From Hemileia vastatrix (Eukaryota; Basidiomycota; Pucciniomycetes; Pucciniales; Zaghouaniaceae): a DNA stretch of 64,000 bases. The stretch is taken from positions 19,485,823-19,549,822 of the forward strand of contig JASXTE010000010.1 of assembly GCA_030280995.1 (NCBI GenBank), written 5' to 3'. The translations under genes and the position numbers were made by a program. A model generated the notes under the pieces. The model worked only from the letters and a program-made list of their open reading frames with translations. It was not told where the DNA came from and ran no database searches. Position 1 is the first letter of the stretch. Each line of letters starts with the position of its first letter. Below are positions 46,863 to 57,909 of the stretch, piece by piece.

Positions 46863-48079
46863 TGTCAGCCAGGCTACTCCAGGAGCCCAGTAAATGATGT
46901 GTTACCTTATAGAACCTGAAAGAGGGTGTATGAATTATATTTAATGTATATAAATTAATATTTTATTGCATAATAAAATTATATAAATATCTTATTACAT
47001 ATAAGTGTTATATTGATTTTATTGTTTATATAAATTTTATACATTTAAATTAAACATAATATAATTTATATTCTACAAATAAATGGCGCATTTTTATGTA
47101 TTTAATAATTATAAATTAATATTTAATTAATTGAAAATATATATTATAATTATAAGTGTAAAATTGACTTATAATATAATTAAATTAATTATTTACATTT
47201 ATATATTAAATTACATCTTTCATATAGTATTAAACAATAAGTAATGGCGCTTCTTTTGACCCTTAGTTGTGTCAGGAAGAAAATTAAATAAATTATAATA
47301 CTTATTTTATAAAATAGTATTATAATTTCTCAAATTAATTTAATTAATTGTTTCAGTTAACTAGTATTTAACTACATAAGTGAAAACAATTAAATTATAT
47401 AAACTTATGCTGAATTAAATTGATTGCATACCTTGTTGCGTCAAAACATGTCAATTGTTTCACTTAGAAATACTGAAAACAGATTGTATTACTTGTTTTG
47501 ATTTGTTTTTCCCATAGTTAGTAGACCACATGGTTGTTTAGTTACTTATTAATCTATAGAAACTAATTTGGGGAATTTGGGATGGGAATTTTACAGTCTT
47601 AATTGGGATACTTGTTATTTTTTGTATATTTTTCTCTTAGTTACTATGTTACAAATGTCTACTCTTATCTTTTTGTTTTACTTCATTACTCTTTTGTATA
47701 TAGTCATTTGTAGCGCTTCAGGGGACCATTGCCTATAAAAGGGCCTTGGATAGTCCCCTGTAGAGGCATCACTTACTATACACTCAACAACTTAAATATA
47801 ATTTTATCACATTTATTATTATTTTTATTAGTATTACAATCTAATTAAAAATTCTATATAACAATTAAAAGGTTGCCTTAAGTCTGATAGTGATCAAAGT
47901 GTTTTCCGCGCAGAACCCTTACTTTAAATAATATTATTATTAATAAAGCCTCAATTTTTTTCATCTCTCAAGTTACTTGTCGTTGCTTTTCTTTTAAATA
48001 AATTAAATAATCTATTATATTTTTTGTCTTCCTCCATTTCTCCCCTTTTCCTTACCTTCTTCTAGACGATTGACCAACA
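46863..48079 (+). repeat. Solo LTR of the TGTCAG-type family, 1217 bp
   Basis: It begins TGTCAGCCAGGCTACTCC and ends CTTCTAGACGATTGACCAACA. The flanks are GATCA (46858-46862) and GATTA (48080-48084), one change from an exact 5-bp duplication. A TATA site, GCCTATAAAAGGGCC, lies at about 47731-47745. Two GGCGC-containing blocks recur in its relatives. No internal region is present. Confidence 0.8.
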
Positions 48080-48766
48080 GATTATAGCTTAGTTAATTTT
48101 GGACTCTTTATTTACTTAAAGGGACAGGGTTTACTTTGGTTTATCCAACTCCCCTGTATTCTTCTTACAGAAAGGAGACTGTAAGAGTCTTTCTAAAACA
48201 TTAGTAAAGCATGATACATAAGATCTTTAAAGAATTTCAAATAAAAAAATGCCTTGTTGTTCAATTTCCTAAAAATATTTATTGAACGCAGCCAAATACT
48301 CACTGTGTGTTGTGAATGGGGTATGTTTCAGATTGAGGAAGTTACAAATTGCATTCATCGCAGAGGTATGACTGGAGCTGGTAAATTTGTTGCTGATATG
48401 TAGATAAGTTTGGCATGCCTTCCAATAAGTTGATATTTCATGTCTCAGATTTTGGGGAGATGGAGCATAAAAGAATTAAGTGGATGAATCTATCTTCAAA
48501 TTTATCAGGTCCATTACCATCATTTAGAGCATAGGCTCTTGTGCCAACAAAATCTTTAACGGGTGCTAGGAAATTTCAGTGCCAATCATAATAGTTACAT
48601 CCATTTGCATCAAGGTTGGGAATTGACTTAGGGAATCAAATAAAATTACAAAATGTGCATTGTCTTTCAATCATGCTAACTTGAGGCTGGTGTAGTGGTG
48701 GCGTCATGTGGGGTGATAAGGGGCACAAATTACAGGGGGGGGGGGTCAGTCTTTCTAAAGGGGGAG

Positions 48767-50005
48767 TGTCAGCCAGGCTATACTGATAGTAAAGTAAAAT
48801 TATATGTTAAATTTAAATAAGAAAAAAATTGGATTTAAATATATAAAAATTAAATATAATGTTAAAATAAAATTATATAACAATATTTTTTAAATAAATT
48901 GTTATATTAATTTTAATATTATATATACTGTATATAAATTTAAATACAATATAAAAATATTTTCTATAAAAATATTATTATATTTTATGCACTTGATGAT
49001 TATAAATTTATAATTAATTAATTAAAAAATATTATAAGTAATAACATCAAATTATAGTGTAATTAATTAATTAATTAATTATATAGATTTAATCATAAAA
49101 ATAAAGTACTTTACAAAGTTATTGAGCACTTTTTCTACTCACAATGGGGTCAATAAGTCAATAAAAAAATTAAAACAAGTAAAACATTTAATTTGATTAT
49201 TTTAATAAAATAGTACTTTTATTAAAATACTTGCTTGTTTAAATTTTAATTATTATTATACTAGTGCAATTACTTAAAGTACTTTTTCAATATTTTTTTA
49301 AACTATAGAAACTAAGTATAAAACATTGTATGTCAAAAATTAGAATAATTTTCCTGTTTCACAAAAAATTGAGTTTTTTTACAATACAACAAAATGTAAC
49401 ATGTTTTTAATTACTATAGTTAAATTTTCTCTTCTTTTTATCGAATTAGTATCCTATCTCATCTATTAAATTGTTACAGGGCTTAAAGGGATGGATACAT
49501 TGGGTTCTTTTATTCTGTTTTTGTAAATAGTTACTTAGCAACCCTTATTTCTTTGCAACACTTCATTTAAATTGTTTCCCTTCTTTTATACACTTAGTAA
49601 CATCTCAGAGGGCTTCATTTACCTATTTAAAGGCTTTGGCTTCTCACTTTGTCATCCAAATTACTTAAATTACTTTAAATTTTACAATTTACATATTTTT
49701 GTTTCAAATATACATTTCATTCTATCAAATTTTATTACTGATATTAGTATATTAAAATTTAGGAATAGATCTATATAAATGTTGCTTTAAGAGAGGTTCA
49801 ATTGTTTTATTTTATTCTGTTATTTTAGAGAAATAAAAAACATACTTACTAGTTGAAATAAAATTCTCACATCCAAAAGTTGTTCTTGTTAAATTCCTTA
49901 TTAAATATTTTAGTTACTTGCTTTTTTTTGCCTTTTCTTCTTAGTTAATTTCCTCCTTCTCTTTCTGCTGAATTTTTTCTTCATCTTCTAGACAGCCCAT
50001 CAACA
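48767..50005 (+). repeat. Solo LTR of the TGTCAG-type family, 1239 bp
   Basis: It begins TGTCAGCCAGGCTATAC and ends CTTCTAGACAGCCCATCAACA. It is flanked by exact 5-bp duplications GGGAG (48762-48766 and 50006-50010). A CTATTTAAAGGC promoter-like site lies at about 49623-49634. It is similar in length and landmarks to 46863-48079 but quite diverged. It lies between two gag blocks of the copia element. Confidence 0.85.
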
Positions 50006-50696
50006 GGGAGACTGAACTCCCAGCAGGCATTTTAGTACTGACCTTGCTCATATCTTTGTCAGGGGCTTGGCAGGGTTTAGGAAGGGGGAGGGTTAAGATT
50101 GATAGAAAGGCACTTAACTGCTTGACTGAGGCCTTCTATAGGTGAGGGAGGGATTTAAGACAGCTCATGTGTATCTTCTGAGTCTTTTGGGTTTCTATAG
50201 ATGCAAGGGGTTGCAAGGGGGAGAGGGTGCATGAGGGGAAGATGGGGAAGAGGGTGAGAAATAGGGAGAGGGAATGTGAGAGGGAGGGGATTTAAAAGGG
50301 GTAATAAGGGGTAAAATTGGGAAAATTAACAAGGGGTGAGGGAGATGGTTTTAAAAGAGAGGCGGTTTTGGTTAGTGTAAGCAAAGAGGATGGGGATCCT
50401 AGTATTGGAGTTAGTGTGGGAGCAGGGGTAGTAGAGAGTGTATGTGAATTGGTAGAGGAGCAAGTTGTGCATGAGGCAGGATTGGAGGTATCAAGGTCAA
50501 GAGGATTAATTCCAATATTTCTTAGCTCCGGGTTAGAGATGGAGCAGGTGAGTTTTGTTTTACAAGCACAGGATGTAGGTGTTTCTTTTTCAGACATGTT
50601 CTGGGGATCTTTTGGCTACTAAATTTCCTAGTTTTGCTAAAGTTGTGGAGTTTTTTTGGGCTAACCTTTCAATGCCTGCAGGTAAAGCCCATAACC

Positions 50697-50806
50697 TGTA
50701 GCACGGTGTCAGCCTGTTGAACCCCAGAAAGAAACAGAGAACAGGAGATTCCACAACTACAGACTATATACATTCACACGTAGCTAAGTACATAGTCCTA
50801 GTGACT

Positions 50807-50809
<3 letters not shown>
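50697..50809 (-). repeat. 5' LTR of the copia element with adjacent primer-binding site
   Basis: It matches 41780-41896 over about 113 bp. The outer TGTT end is lost into a (TA)n run. The minus strand ends GTGCTACA and continues GGTTATGGGC, a candidate half-tRNA-Met primer-binding site. Confidence 0.85.

Positions 50810-50841
<32 letters not shown>
50810..50841. repeat. (TA)n microsatellite
   Basis: An uninterrupted alternating TA run abuts the copia 5' LTR and probably explains the loss of its outer end and duplication. Confidence 0.9.
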
Positions 50842-50845
<4 letters not shown>

Positions 50846-50869
50846 GATAGTATATATATAAATACCTTA

Positions 50870-51945
50870 GAGCATGTACAATTGTCCATAAAATTAGCCC
50901 AATTCTGCAATTTTTTTGCACTTATTTGCCATTTTTTCTCAAATCATCACGTTTGATAATGTTAATCACAAATTATCTTTATAAATACAAATTGAAAAAT
51001 TGATGGTAATGCAGGATAATTGAGCACAATATGATCTTAACACCACAGGACATAGGGTTCTTATGTGTTTTTATCCCTTTTTTGTTTTCATTTATGTCCT
51101 TTATGTTAATTTCTGTATTTCTCTGACTCACCTTATTTAAACTCAAATTCTTTTGTTCTCAATGCCATGCCTAAAACATAATCATCAGGCACAAAATTAA
51201 GTTTTAAAATTTTTCATGAATAATTCAGAATTTTTAAGCAATAAGATTGCTACAAATGTGCCTGAAGTTGTCTCATGACTTTGGAAGGGTACACATTCCG
51301 TTATTCCAAATCCATAGAGCTGGTCAGATTAAAAATCAAAGCAAAATTGAGCAAGATATGGCCATTATCAATGGAAAAGCTCATGTGGCACTGATATAGC
51401 CATATCTCAGTCAATATCAAGCCAATGTTGAATTGAATTAGCTCAACATTCAATTTTCACAGCATCTTCAATTGAAGAAAATGAATATGTGGTGCCAAAT
51501 GCATAAAAGATAATGTGAGTTCCTGTATCCTGTTAAATTTAGTTAGATTGATGTGATTTGGCATGAAAAACAGCTATTTGAATTATTGCATTTGAGGTAG
51601 GATTAATTCAATACCTTTTGCATAATTGTGAAAAAGATTCCCATGATTGTGTGCACTGAAATATAATTCAATATTCTTTCATTCAAACTCCATTTTTGGA
51701 CACTTTGTATGAGATGCAATACGCATGAAGAGTAGATATTGCATGAAAGTAGGCAAGAGAGCATGAGACACAAGTAGTCAATGTTTCACAGCTGAAGAAC
51801 TTCACATTTAGTGCCAATTAGAAAAGTCAAAATGAATACTAATTTGTGTGACTGTGGAAAAAGGCCAATTAGCCTAATTTTATAATGTTGTGCAACATTT
51901 TCTAATGTAATTTTTAATGCATGATTTTACATGATCTTAGTGCTC
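50870..51945. mobile_element. Possible PIF/Harbinger-type non-autonomous element
   Basis: It starts GAGCATGTACAATTG after TTA and ends GTGCTC before TAA, similar to but weaker than the element at 52363-53410. It is also about 1.07 kb and has no ORF. The sequence right after it (51946-52172) repeats right after 53410 too, which supports a shared structure. The duplication is imperfect, so the boundaries are tentative. Confidence 0.35.
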
Positions 51946-52172
51946 TAACTTTCTAAAAAAATAGGAAATCATGCCACTAAACTAACTTCCCCCTACCTTA
52001 ATCATCCCTATCATGCAATGTGTGTACAAGCCTTCTGTCTGTCTGTGTAGCAGATGGGTAGCAGGCTCATATATATATATATATAGATAGATTCATTAAA
52101 ATTATTATTATTTCTTTTTTTCTCCTCCTCCTCTTCTTTTTTTTTGAAGATTTTAAGAATAAATTTATCTAT
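51946..52172. repeat. Direct repeat, copy 1 of 2
   Basis: It shares CTAAACTAACTTCCCC, TAATCATCCCTATCATGCAATG, GCAGATGGGTAG, a (TA)n run and ATAGATAGATTCATT with 53411-53716. Copy 2 has about 45 extra bases with GCACACACATCTGGGC. Both copies follow the right end of a GAGCATC-type element. Confidence 0.8.
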
Positions 52173-52175
52173 ATA

Positions 52176-52338
52176 CAGCTAAATTGAAAAAAGGTTGGTG
52201 TAGCTTTTCAAAATTTTTCTCAATATACCCAGCATTTTTTGGTGATAAATAGGCTAGTGGGATGAAATAATAAGGGGAAATTCTGGGTAATTTAGGCAGA
52301 ACTGTGGAAAACTGCACCAATAATTTTCAATCTAGCTG
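52176..52338. mobile_element. Small TA-flanked miniature element, 163 bp
   Basis: The ends CAGCTAAATTGAAAA and, inverted, CTAGCTG/TTTTCAAT form a terminal inverted repeat flanked by TA on each side, as in Tc1/mariner-type miniature elements. There is no ORF. The superfamily call rests only on the TA flanks and the CAG start. Confidence 0.55.
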
Positions 52339-52362
52339 TATATAAAAGTTATGGTGCCCTAA

Positions 52363-53410
52363 GAGCATCCACACTTGTTCAGTTGTGTAACTCCTGCTTA
52401 CATGCACCACGCAATATGGGGGGCAGACTTGTTAGCAAGTCTGCAACCTTGGACTGGAATTCACCACAGATTGAACACACATTGATCTATTGACAAAGGA
52501 ACCATACAATCAGGGATGAAAACCACTCAGCAGAACAGTTTTAGGTGGGTCTTCAAGTAGAGTTCAGTATGAGTTCCGTATGAGTTTAGTCTGAGTTCCA
52601 TCTGAGTTCTGTCTGAGTTCAGGTTGGGGACTTGCTAGCAAGTCCACCCCCTATATTGCATAGTGATGCATATTACTTCTGAGTTGCACAAATTTATGAT
52701 ATCCTTCCACACTAATTTTTTAAAAATTCACTATTTGCAAGTTACACAAAATATTAATCACCTGTGTTTCTCAGCTTATTCAATAACATCACTCCCTCCA
52801 TGGCACTGATTTCTTCTATCCCTCCTTCTACCATACTAATTTTTCTTCACTCAACTGTTTCATTTCCCATTCCATTAAATTTCCTTGATGATTTATTTGA
52901 CATGGAAGAAGAATATCTGCTTCTAAAAAATTTGTTATATACCTATTAGAACAATCAAACATCTAATTCAACTACACCAAGACCAAAAAAAATGATAGAT
53001 TGTTTTCAATTTTGTTGGATCTTTAAGGTGTAGACATGGTTTAGAAAGTATTATAATATAATAAATTGGTAATTTTTGGGGTGATTTGATGATGAGACGT
53101 GAGAAAAGTAGTGTTTAGTAAAAGAAAGACAAGTAATGTAGTGTTTGGTAAAAGTGAAGTTTTAATGAATTGGAGGTAGTGAGGTGTTGCAAAGTTGAGC
53201 AAGTGAAATGAATTACTGAAAAAACAGCAGAGCAGAGAATGTGTTACACAAATGGTTCAATAATTTGTGGAAAGATCCACAATTTACTTTAAATTTATTG
53301 ATTTGAAAACTTTACCAAAAGACTGAAAATAGAAGAGCATGGAGTTTTAGCAGCTATTTTCAGTAAAATACACATACCAAAGCTAATTTGACTTGCAATT
53401 GTGGATGCTT
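52363..53410. mobile_element. PIF/Harbinger-type internally deleted element
   Basis: The ends are GAGCATCCACACTTG and, inverted, AAGCATCCACAATTG, with TAA at 52360-52362 and 53411-53413. These resemble the right terminus of the 1279-6239 element. A + strand fragment near 52885-52945 reads LDDLFDMEEEYLL, matching the N-terminus of that element's transposase, so this is probably a deletion derivative of the same family. A CACTA miniature element (52405-52665) is nested 42 bp inside. Confidence 0.65.
52405..52665. mobile_element. CACTA-type miniature element, 261 bp
   Basis: It begins CACCACGCAATATGGGGGG and ends CCCCCTATATTGCATAGTG, with ATG duplications (52402-52404, 52666-52668). It is the inverted-orientation relative of 3867-4116, with the same internal CAATCAGGGATGAAAACCAC block and the same GAGTTC subterminal motifs. 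It has no ORF. Confidence 0.92.
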
Positions 53411-53678
53411 TAACTTCCTAAAAAATAGCAAATCATACTGCTAAACTAACTTCCCCTTACCATAATCATCCCTATCATGCAATGCGTGTAGCACCCAGGC
53501 ACACACATCTGGGCTAAAGTTCAAGATGTGTGTGTGAGCCTGCTGTCCATCCGCATAGCAGATGGGTAGAAGGCTTGTATATATATATATATATTTATAG
53601 ATAGATTCATTATTATTGCTATTATCTTTTCTTTTTTCTTCTTCTTCTTTTTTTTTGAAGAATTTGATAATAAATTTA

Positions 53679-53711
<33 letters not shown>

Positions 53712-53716
53712 TTGGT
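53411..53716. repeat. Direct repeat, copy 2 of 2, ending in (ATT)n
   Basis: See the match with 51946-52172. It ends in a (TTA)n run (53678-53713), which on the minus strand is a TAA-type tail. The tail may belong to the 3' end of the LINE upstream on the minus strand. Confidence 0.75.
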
Positions 53717-54589
53717 TAGGTTTTTTGTTTTTTTTGGTGAGGTTTTTAGATGTTTTTTTTAAAAAAAATAATAAATAAATAGATAAAATAAGGGAGGCCT
53801 TAAAGGGATCACATTTCTATTTTTGCTGTCTCCTGGATGTAGTGCCACAGATTTTGTTTCAACCTGTCAAATATTTTCAACCATCATATACTATGTGATA
53901 TGGTTTAATAAAATACTTACTTTTTTTAATTTCATACAATCTCACCCAACAAGGGGCATGAAGGAGCATGGAAGAATAGTAAATATAGGCTGAAAGAGGC
54001 AAACAGGGAAGGAGAAGGGTAATACCATAATGTGCTAATAGAGAGGCTACTGAGTAAGAGGGATATTGTTAGGGAATCTACCAGATTAAACAAGAAATAT
54101 GGCAACTAAGGGAGAGATTGGGGAGGGGGTGAGGAGGCTAGAAGTAGTGAAGGAAGTATTGTGTTTATGTGCGGCCTTGTGGAGGTCACATCTGGAATTA
54201 GAATGGGTGGGAAAAATGAGAAAGAAATTTTCAGGGGTATCTTTTGAAGAATTGGAGCAAAGGGGGAAGAGAGGGGAGTCTGAGGCTTTGAATCTGTATA
54301 GGTAGTGTTTTAAGGGGGAGTGACCAGAACAGCATTGTATAAAAGAAGTGGAATGCACTCTAGGGAGACTAGCCAGCATTTTTTACATCCCAATCAGGTC
54401 AAACTTGCCTCTCAGCTTCCTAAGATTGTCAGCTTTGGGGGGTGAGAAACAATGATTTAGAGTATGATGCTAGTTGTGATTTAAGGCAGGAGATAGATGG
54501 GGGAGCGGAAATAAAGGATAGGAGGGACTTAGCTGAGTTTTAAATCATATGGAAACCATTGGCAAGCATTTCAAAAATCTCATTTTGTA

Positions 54590-57500
54590 AGATGCCTATG
54601 TGGCCAGGGCACCAGTGGAGAGTAAGGGAAAGATCAGGGTGGTGATTTTTAGTTTGCAGTAATTAGTGAGGAGGGACAGAAAGATGGAGGATTTAGATGT
54701 ATATGGGGTTGGGGAGGAGAGAGAAAGAATAAAAGATTGGTTATCTGTGAATATGGTGAGGGAGTTGTAGAGTGAGTGGAAGGGGTTGCCAAGGAAGAGC
54801 TGTAGGTCAAGAAGGATACCCACAAGCTCTGACTCATAGACTGGGAATTGTGAGGGATATCCAACACATGTGACAAAAGGTAGATGTAATTTGGGTAAAA
54901 GGCTTCTGGGTAGGTGGAAGATTAGGTTCTGGAGCCATCTATGTAGATGAAATATGAGGAAGATCACAGATGATGTATATGGTTGGTAACACTTTTTAGG
55001 GCTTCTTCTTGAGAGGTTTTGATGATTTTTTTGAATAAGGGGGGAAACCATGGGGGGAGCAGAAGGGAGAGCCTGTAATCTAGGTCAAAAAGGGGGATGG
55101 AGCATAGAAAAACATTGTTTTCAGGGAGGAGATGTAGGGGGTGTTGGTGGAATTTGGATGGAGGGGAGGGGAAAGAACATAGGGAATTTACAAGGTGGGC
55201 CATCAGGTTGGATGAAGGAATAGTTAAAAGATGGGCCCAAGATTTTTAGACATTTATGTCAAAACACTGCTTGGAAGTCAAAGAGTAGGAGTCATGGAGG
55301 AGGATGAAAGTGAGGGTGGACCTGAAGCAACCCAAGGCATTCCTAATGGCTTTGTTATCAACAACCTGGAGAGTTCTTGTGGTTCTGAAGGTTCTAGCAG
55401 TGAGTTTACAGATAATGGAGGTGTAGTCTGTACATGAGTGAATGAAGGAGCAGATGAGGGTCTTATACTGTTTTAAAGGGATGCCCCAACCTGAAGAGGC
55501 AAGGTGATGGATGGTAGAGGCTGCCTTTAAGCCTGTGAAAACTAATTTCTTCCCATTGGGTCTATATGAGAGGTAAGGGTTAATAAGGATGCCTAACCAT
55601 TTGAGGCTGGGGGAGGAAAGGATCGCTTTGAGGAGAGAGTAGCATTTGGTAAGTAGTAAACATTTGGTAATTGAAACATCAAAGTTTGCAGCATTTCTGG
55701 AGCCACACACAATTACCTCTGAGCCTAGATTGGATAGTTTTTGAATGACCTTACCATGATCAGAGTCTGCTGCTAAATATATTACATCATTGATGTATCC
55801 AATGGAGAGGGAGGAGGGAGAGAGGGAGGGGAGGAAAAGTAATTTGGAGTTTTAAATGATGTAAAAGATGGGAGAGAGGGGGGAACCTTGGGAAAAAAAG
55901 AGTGATGGGACTCATAGGAGGAAAATGAAATAATTTTTTTCCTTTCTTTCAAGGAGTTGATGATGAGTGCAATGAGGCTGAGGGGAAGAGGGAGTGAATG
56001 GATAATGGAGGAAAGAAAAGTAGTGTTCACAGAGGGGAAAGCCCCTTTGACATCAAGTGATAGAGTGCCCATGACCTTACCTTTCTGCAACTGGTCTTTA
56101 GTCCAGGTAGTGAGGTGCAGGAGGGGATTGGAGGTTCTTCTAAGGGGTTTTCCACCATAGTGGGTGTCAGGGAGAAGATTACCTGATTACACTAAGAAGG
56201 ACAAGCATTTGGTCAATAAGTATTCAAGCAGATTACCCATGGTTTTTAGTTAGGAAATGGGATGGTAAGAGTTAGGAATGGCATAGTCAGGGAGGCCAGG
56301 TTTGGGCACTTTCCATGGGGTGGGGTAGTGACCTAATTTGAGGTATTCCTGAAAAATGGGGAGGAGGATGGAGGTGACTGCATCTGGGTTCCAGTGGAGG
56401 AAGGAGTTGGGGATGTGATCAGGGCTAAGCGCTGTTCCATTTTTGGATTTGAGAAGAGCCACCCTGACTTCATCAAATGTAAAAGGGGGGAGAGAGAAAT
56501 GGGAGATGGGGGGGAGGAGAGATGTTAGAGAGATCACACTGAATTTGGACTACAGAAGTACTTGAAAAAAGGAGCTGAGTTTTTTCAAAATTTTCAGTGA
56601 GAAGGGAGAAATTGGGGAGGGTAATGGGGGGTTGGATCAGGAATCAGAAGGAAAAGGGGAGAACTTAGCTGTTTTGAATAGGGTGTAAGAAGTGAGAGAG
56701 AAAAGGTATGATTGCCAATGTTTTTTACATAAGAATTTAATTTTGGCACTGAAAGTCCTTCTTTCATGCTGGAACTTGGCTGAAATGTGTGGAGCTAGGG
56801 AGGACCTGAATTCATGTTATATCCTTTAGCAGGTTTTCTTGAGGGGATCTAAGATGCTGCAGTTCTACCATGTGTGACACTATGAGCTGGACTGCAACAA
56901 CAGAGAAGAAATTTCCATTAGTTCAATAAAATTGGAGTTAAAAAGTTTGGCAGCAAATTCAATGGAAGAGACAGATAAAAGGGGGGTTGGAAGGAGGAGA
57001 GGGATGTGAGGGAATCAAAGAGAGAGGAATAATCAGAAGCTTTCCATTTTGGATATGGTGCACAATGAGGGAAAGGGGTGAGATTAATATTTGGGTGGTG
57101 ATTTATTTATGATTGGAAAGATGCAAATCAGTGCCCTCTTGATCAGTGACACAACTGATGACAATATCTGAGTCCTTTCCATTTGAAAAAACAAGATAAA
57201 TTACAGAAGTAAAATTTCTTGAGTTTAAAAAGGTAGGGACCCCAGATTTGGATGTGAGGGACATGTTCAGGTCAAAGAGGGCATCTAAGAAGGAGGTAGA
57301 GGCAGGATAATTAGTGTGATGTTTCAATGGGTCAGCCCATAAATAATGGTGCAAATTAGAGTCAGAAAAGCAAAGAGAAGGGATATGGTGAAAGGGGGAG
57401 AGAGGGGGGAGATGATTTGGGTTGTGAAAGAGCTAGAGGGGGGTTGTAGAAACTGGCACATATGATGGGTGGAGTAGAGAGATCAATTCTCTGGATGGTA

Positions 57501-57807
57501 AAGTCAAGTGAGGTGCTGGGGAGAGAAGAGAATAAGTGAAAGGGATGCTTCTTGTTGACATAAAAACAGCATCAGATTGGGGAAGAAGGGGGGAGTGGAG
57601 TGGAATGAATAAGTTTCAGCCTTTGGAAGGGGTTGAGGTGTGGTGGTTGGGTGACAAGAAGGGTTCTTGAAAAACTAGAATGTCAAATGAGTCAATTTTG
57701 GGGTAATTAAATATTGAATGCAAAACATAGAAAAAACAATGGTAATTAAGCTGAAATAAAGAAAAAAGAGATGAGAAGATAGGAAATGAAGTAGCGGCCA
57801 CAATCAT
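54590..57807 (-). pseudogene. LINE ORF2: endonuclease remnant, RT, RNase H (broken)
   Basis: RT blocks seen on the minus strand: SPDHIPNSFLHW (56460-56400), then SYHPIS before a TAG and LLEYLLTKCL, SLDVKGAFPSVNTTFL (about 56075-56030), a shifted region that would hold the PQGSPLSP block, and GYINDVIYLAADSDHGK (about 55800-55750). In the last, YIND replaces the catalytic YIDD. The thumb-like WLGILINPYLSYR and an RNase H-like region (ELVGILLDLQLF, LTIFTDNQSF, WCPGHIGI) follow. Frames change often. The endonuclease region (57800-56900) is too decayed to trace its catalytic residues. Confidence 0.8.
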
Positions 57808-57909
57808 ATTTTATTTTTATGAGGGAAGACTTGGGCATGAGGGAGGTGGAAGATAGAGGGAGAAGTGGAGGGTTTTCAATGCAGTGAGGAGAGGGAGCAG
57901 ATAAGCTTT

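Larger units (their letters stand above)
45513..50597 (-). pseudogene. gag: Copia gag, split into three blocks by insertions
   Basis: Block 1 starts at an ATG (50597) about 90 bp inside the 5' LTR, reads MSEKETPTSCACKTKLTC and a Ser/Thr/Pro-rich N-terminus, and is cut by the solo LTR at 48767-50005. Block 2 (about 48714-48240) has LDANGCNYYDWH, the conserved gag opening of this type, and YWKACQTYLHISNKF. It is cut by an insert containing the solo LTR at 46863-48079. Block 3 (about 45855-45513) reads TLSSLKDLYVNLCVSLDNHPD and joins pol. Frameshifts and stops are frequent. Assigning the middle block to gag is an inference from its style and position. Confidence 0.65.
41780..50809 (-). mobile_element. 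Ty1/copia retrotransposon interrupted by several insertions
   Basis: Short LTRs of about 113-117 bp (41780-41896 and 50697-50809) bound a minus-strand element in the Ty1/copia order: gag, protease, integrase, RT, RNase H. Next to the 5' LTR the minus strand reads GGTTATGGGC (50687-50696), resembling the half-initiator-tRNA-Met primer site I recall for Drosophila copia. A TAGGGGGGGGG tract abuts the 3' LTR. Insertions found: a CACTA miniature element (42351-42564), an unknown insert (about 45856-48240) containing a solo LTR, and another solo LTR (48767-50005). No outer duplication is visible, since the flanks are a partial LTR and a (TA)n run. Confidence 0.9.

Noticed and set aside
46863..50005. 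One non-autonomous LTR element with a 687-bp interior
   Set aside because: Each LTR has its own flanking duplication (GATCA/GATTA and GGGAG), and the interior contains antisense copia gag. Two independent solo LTRs explain it better.
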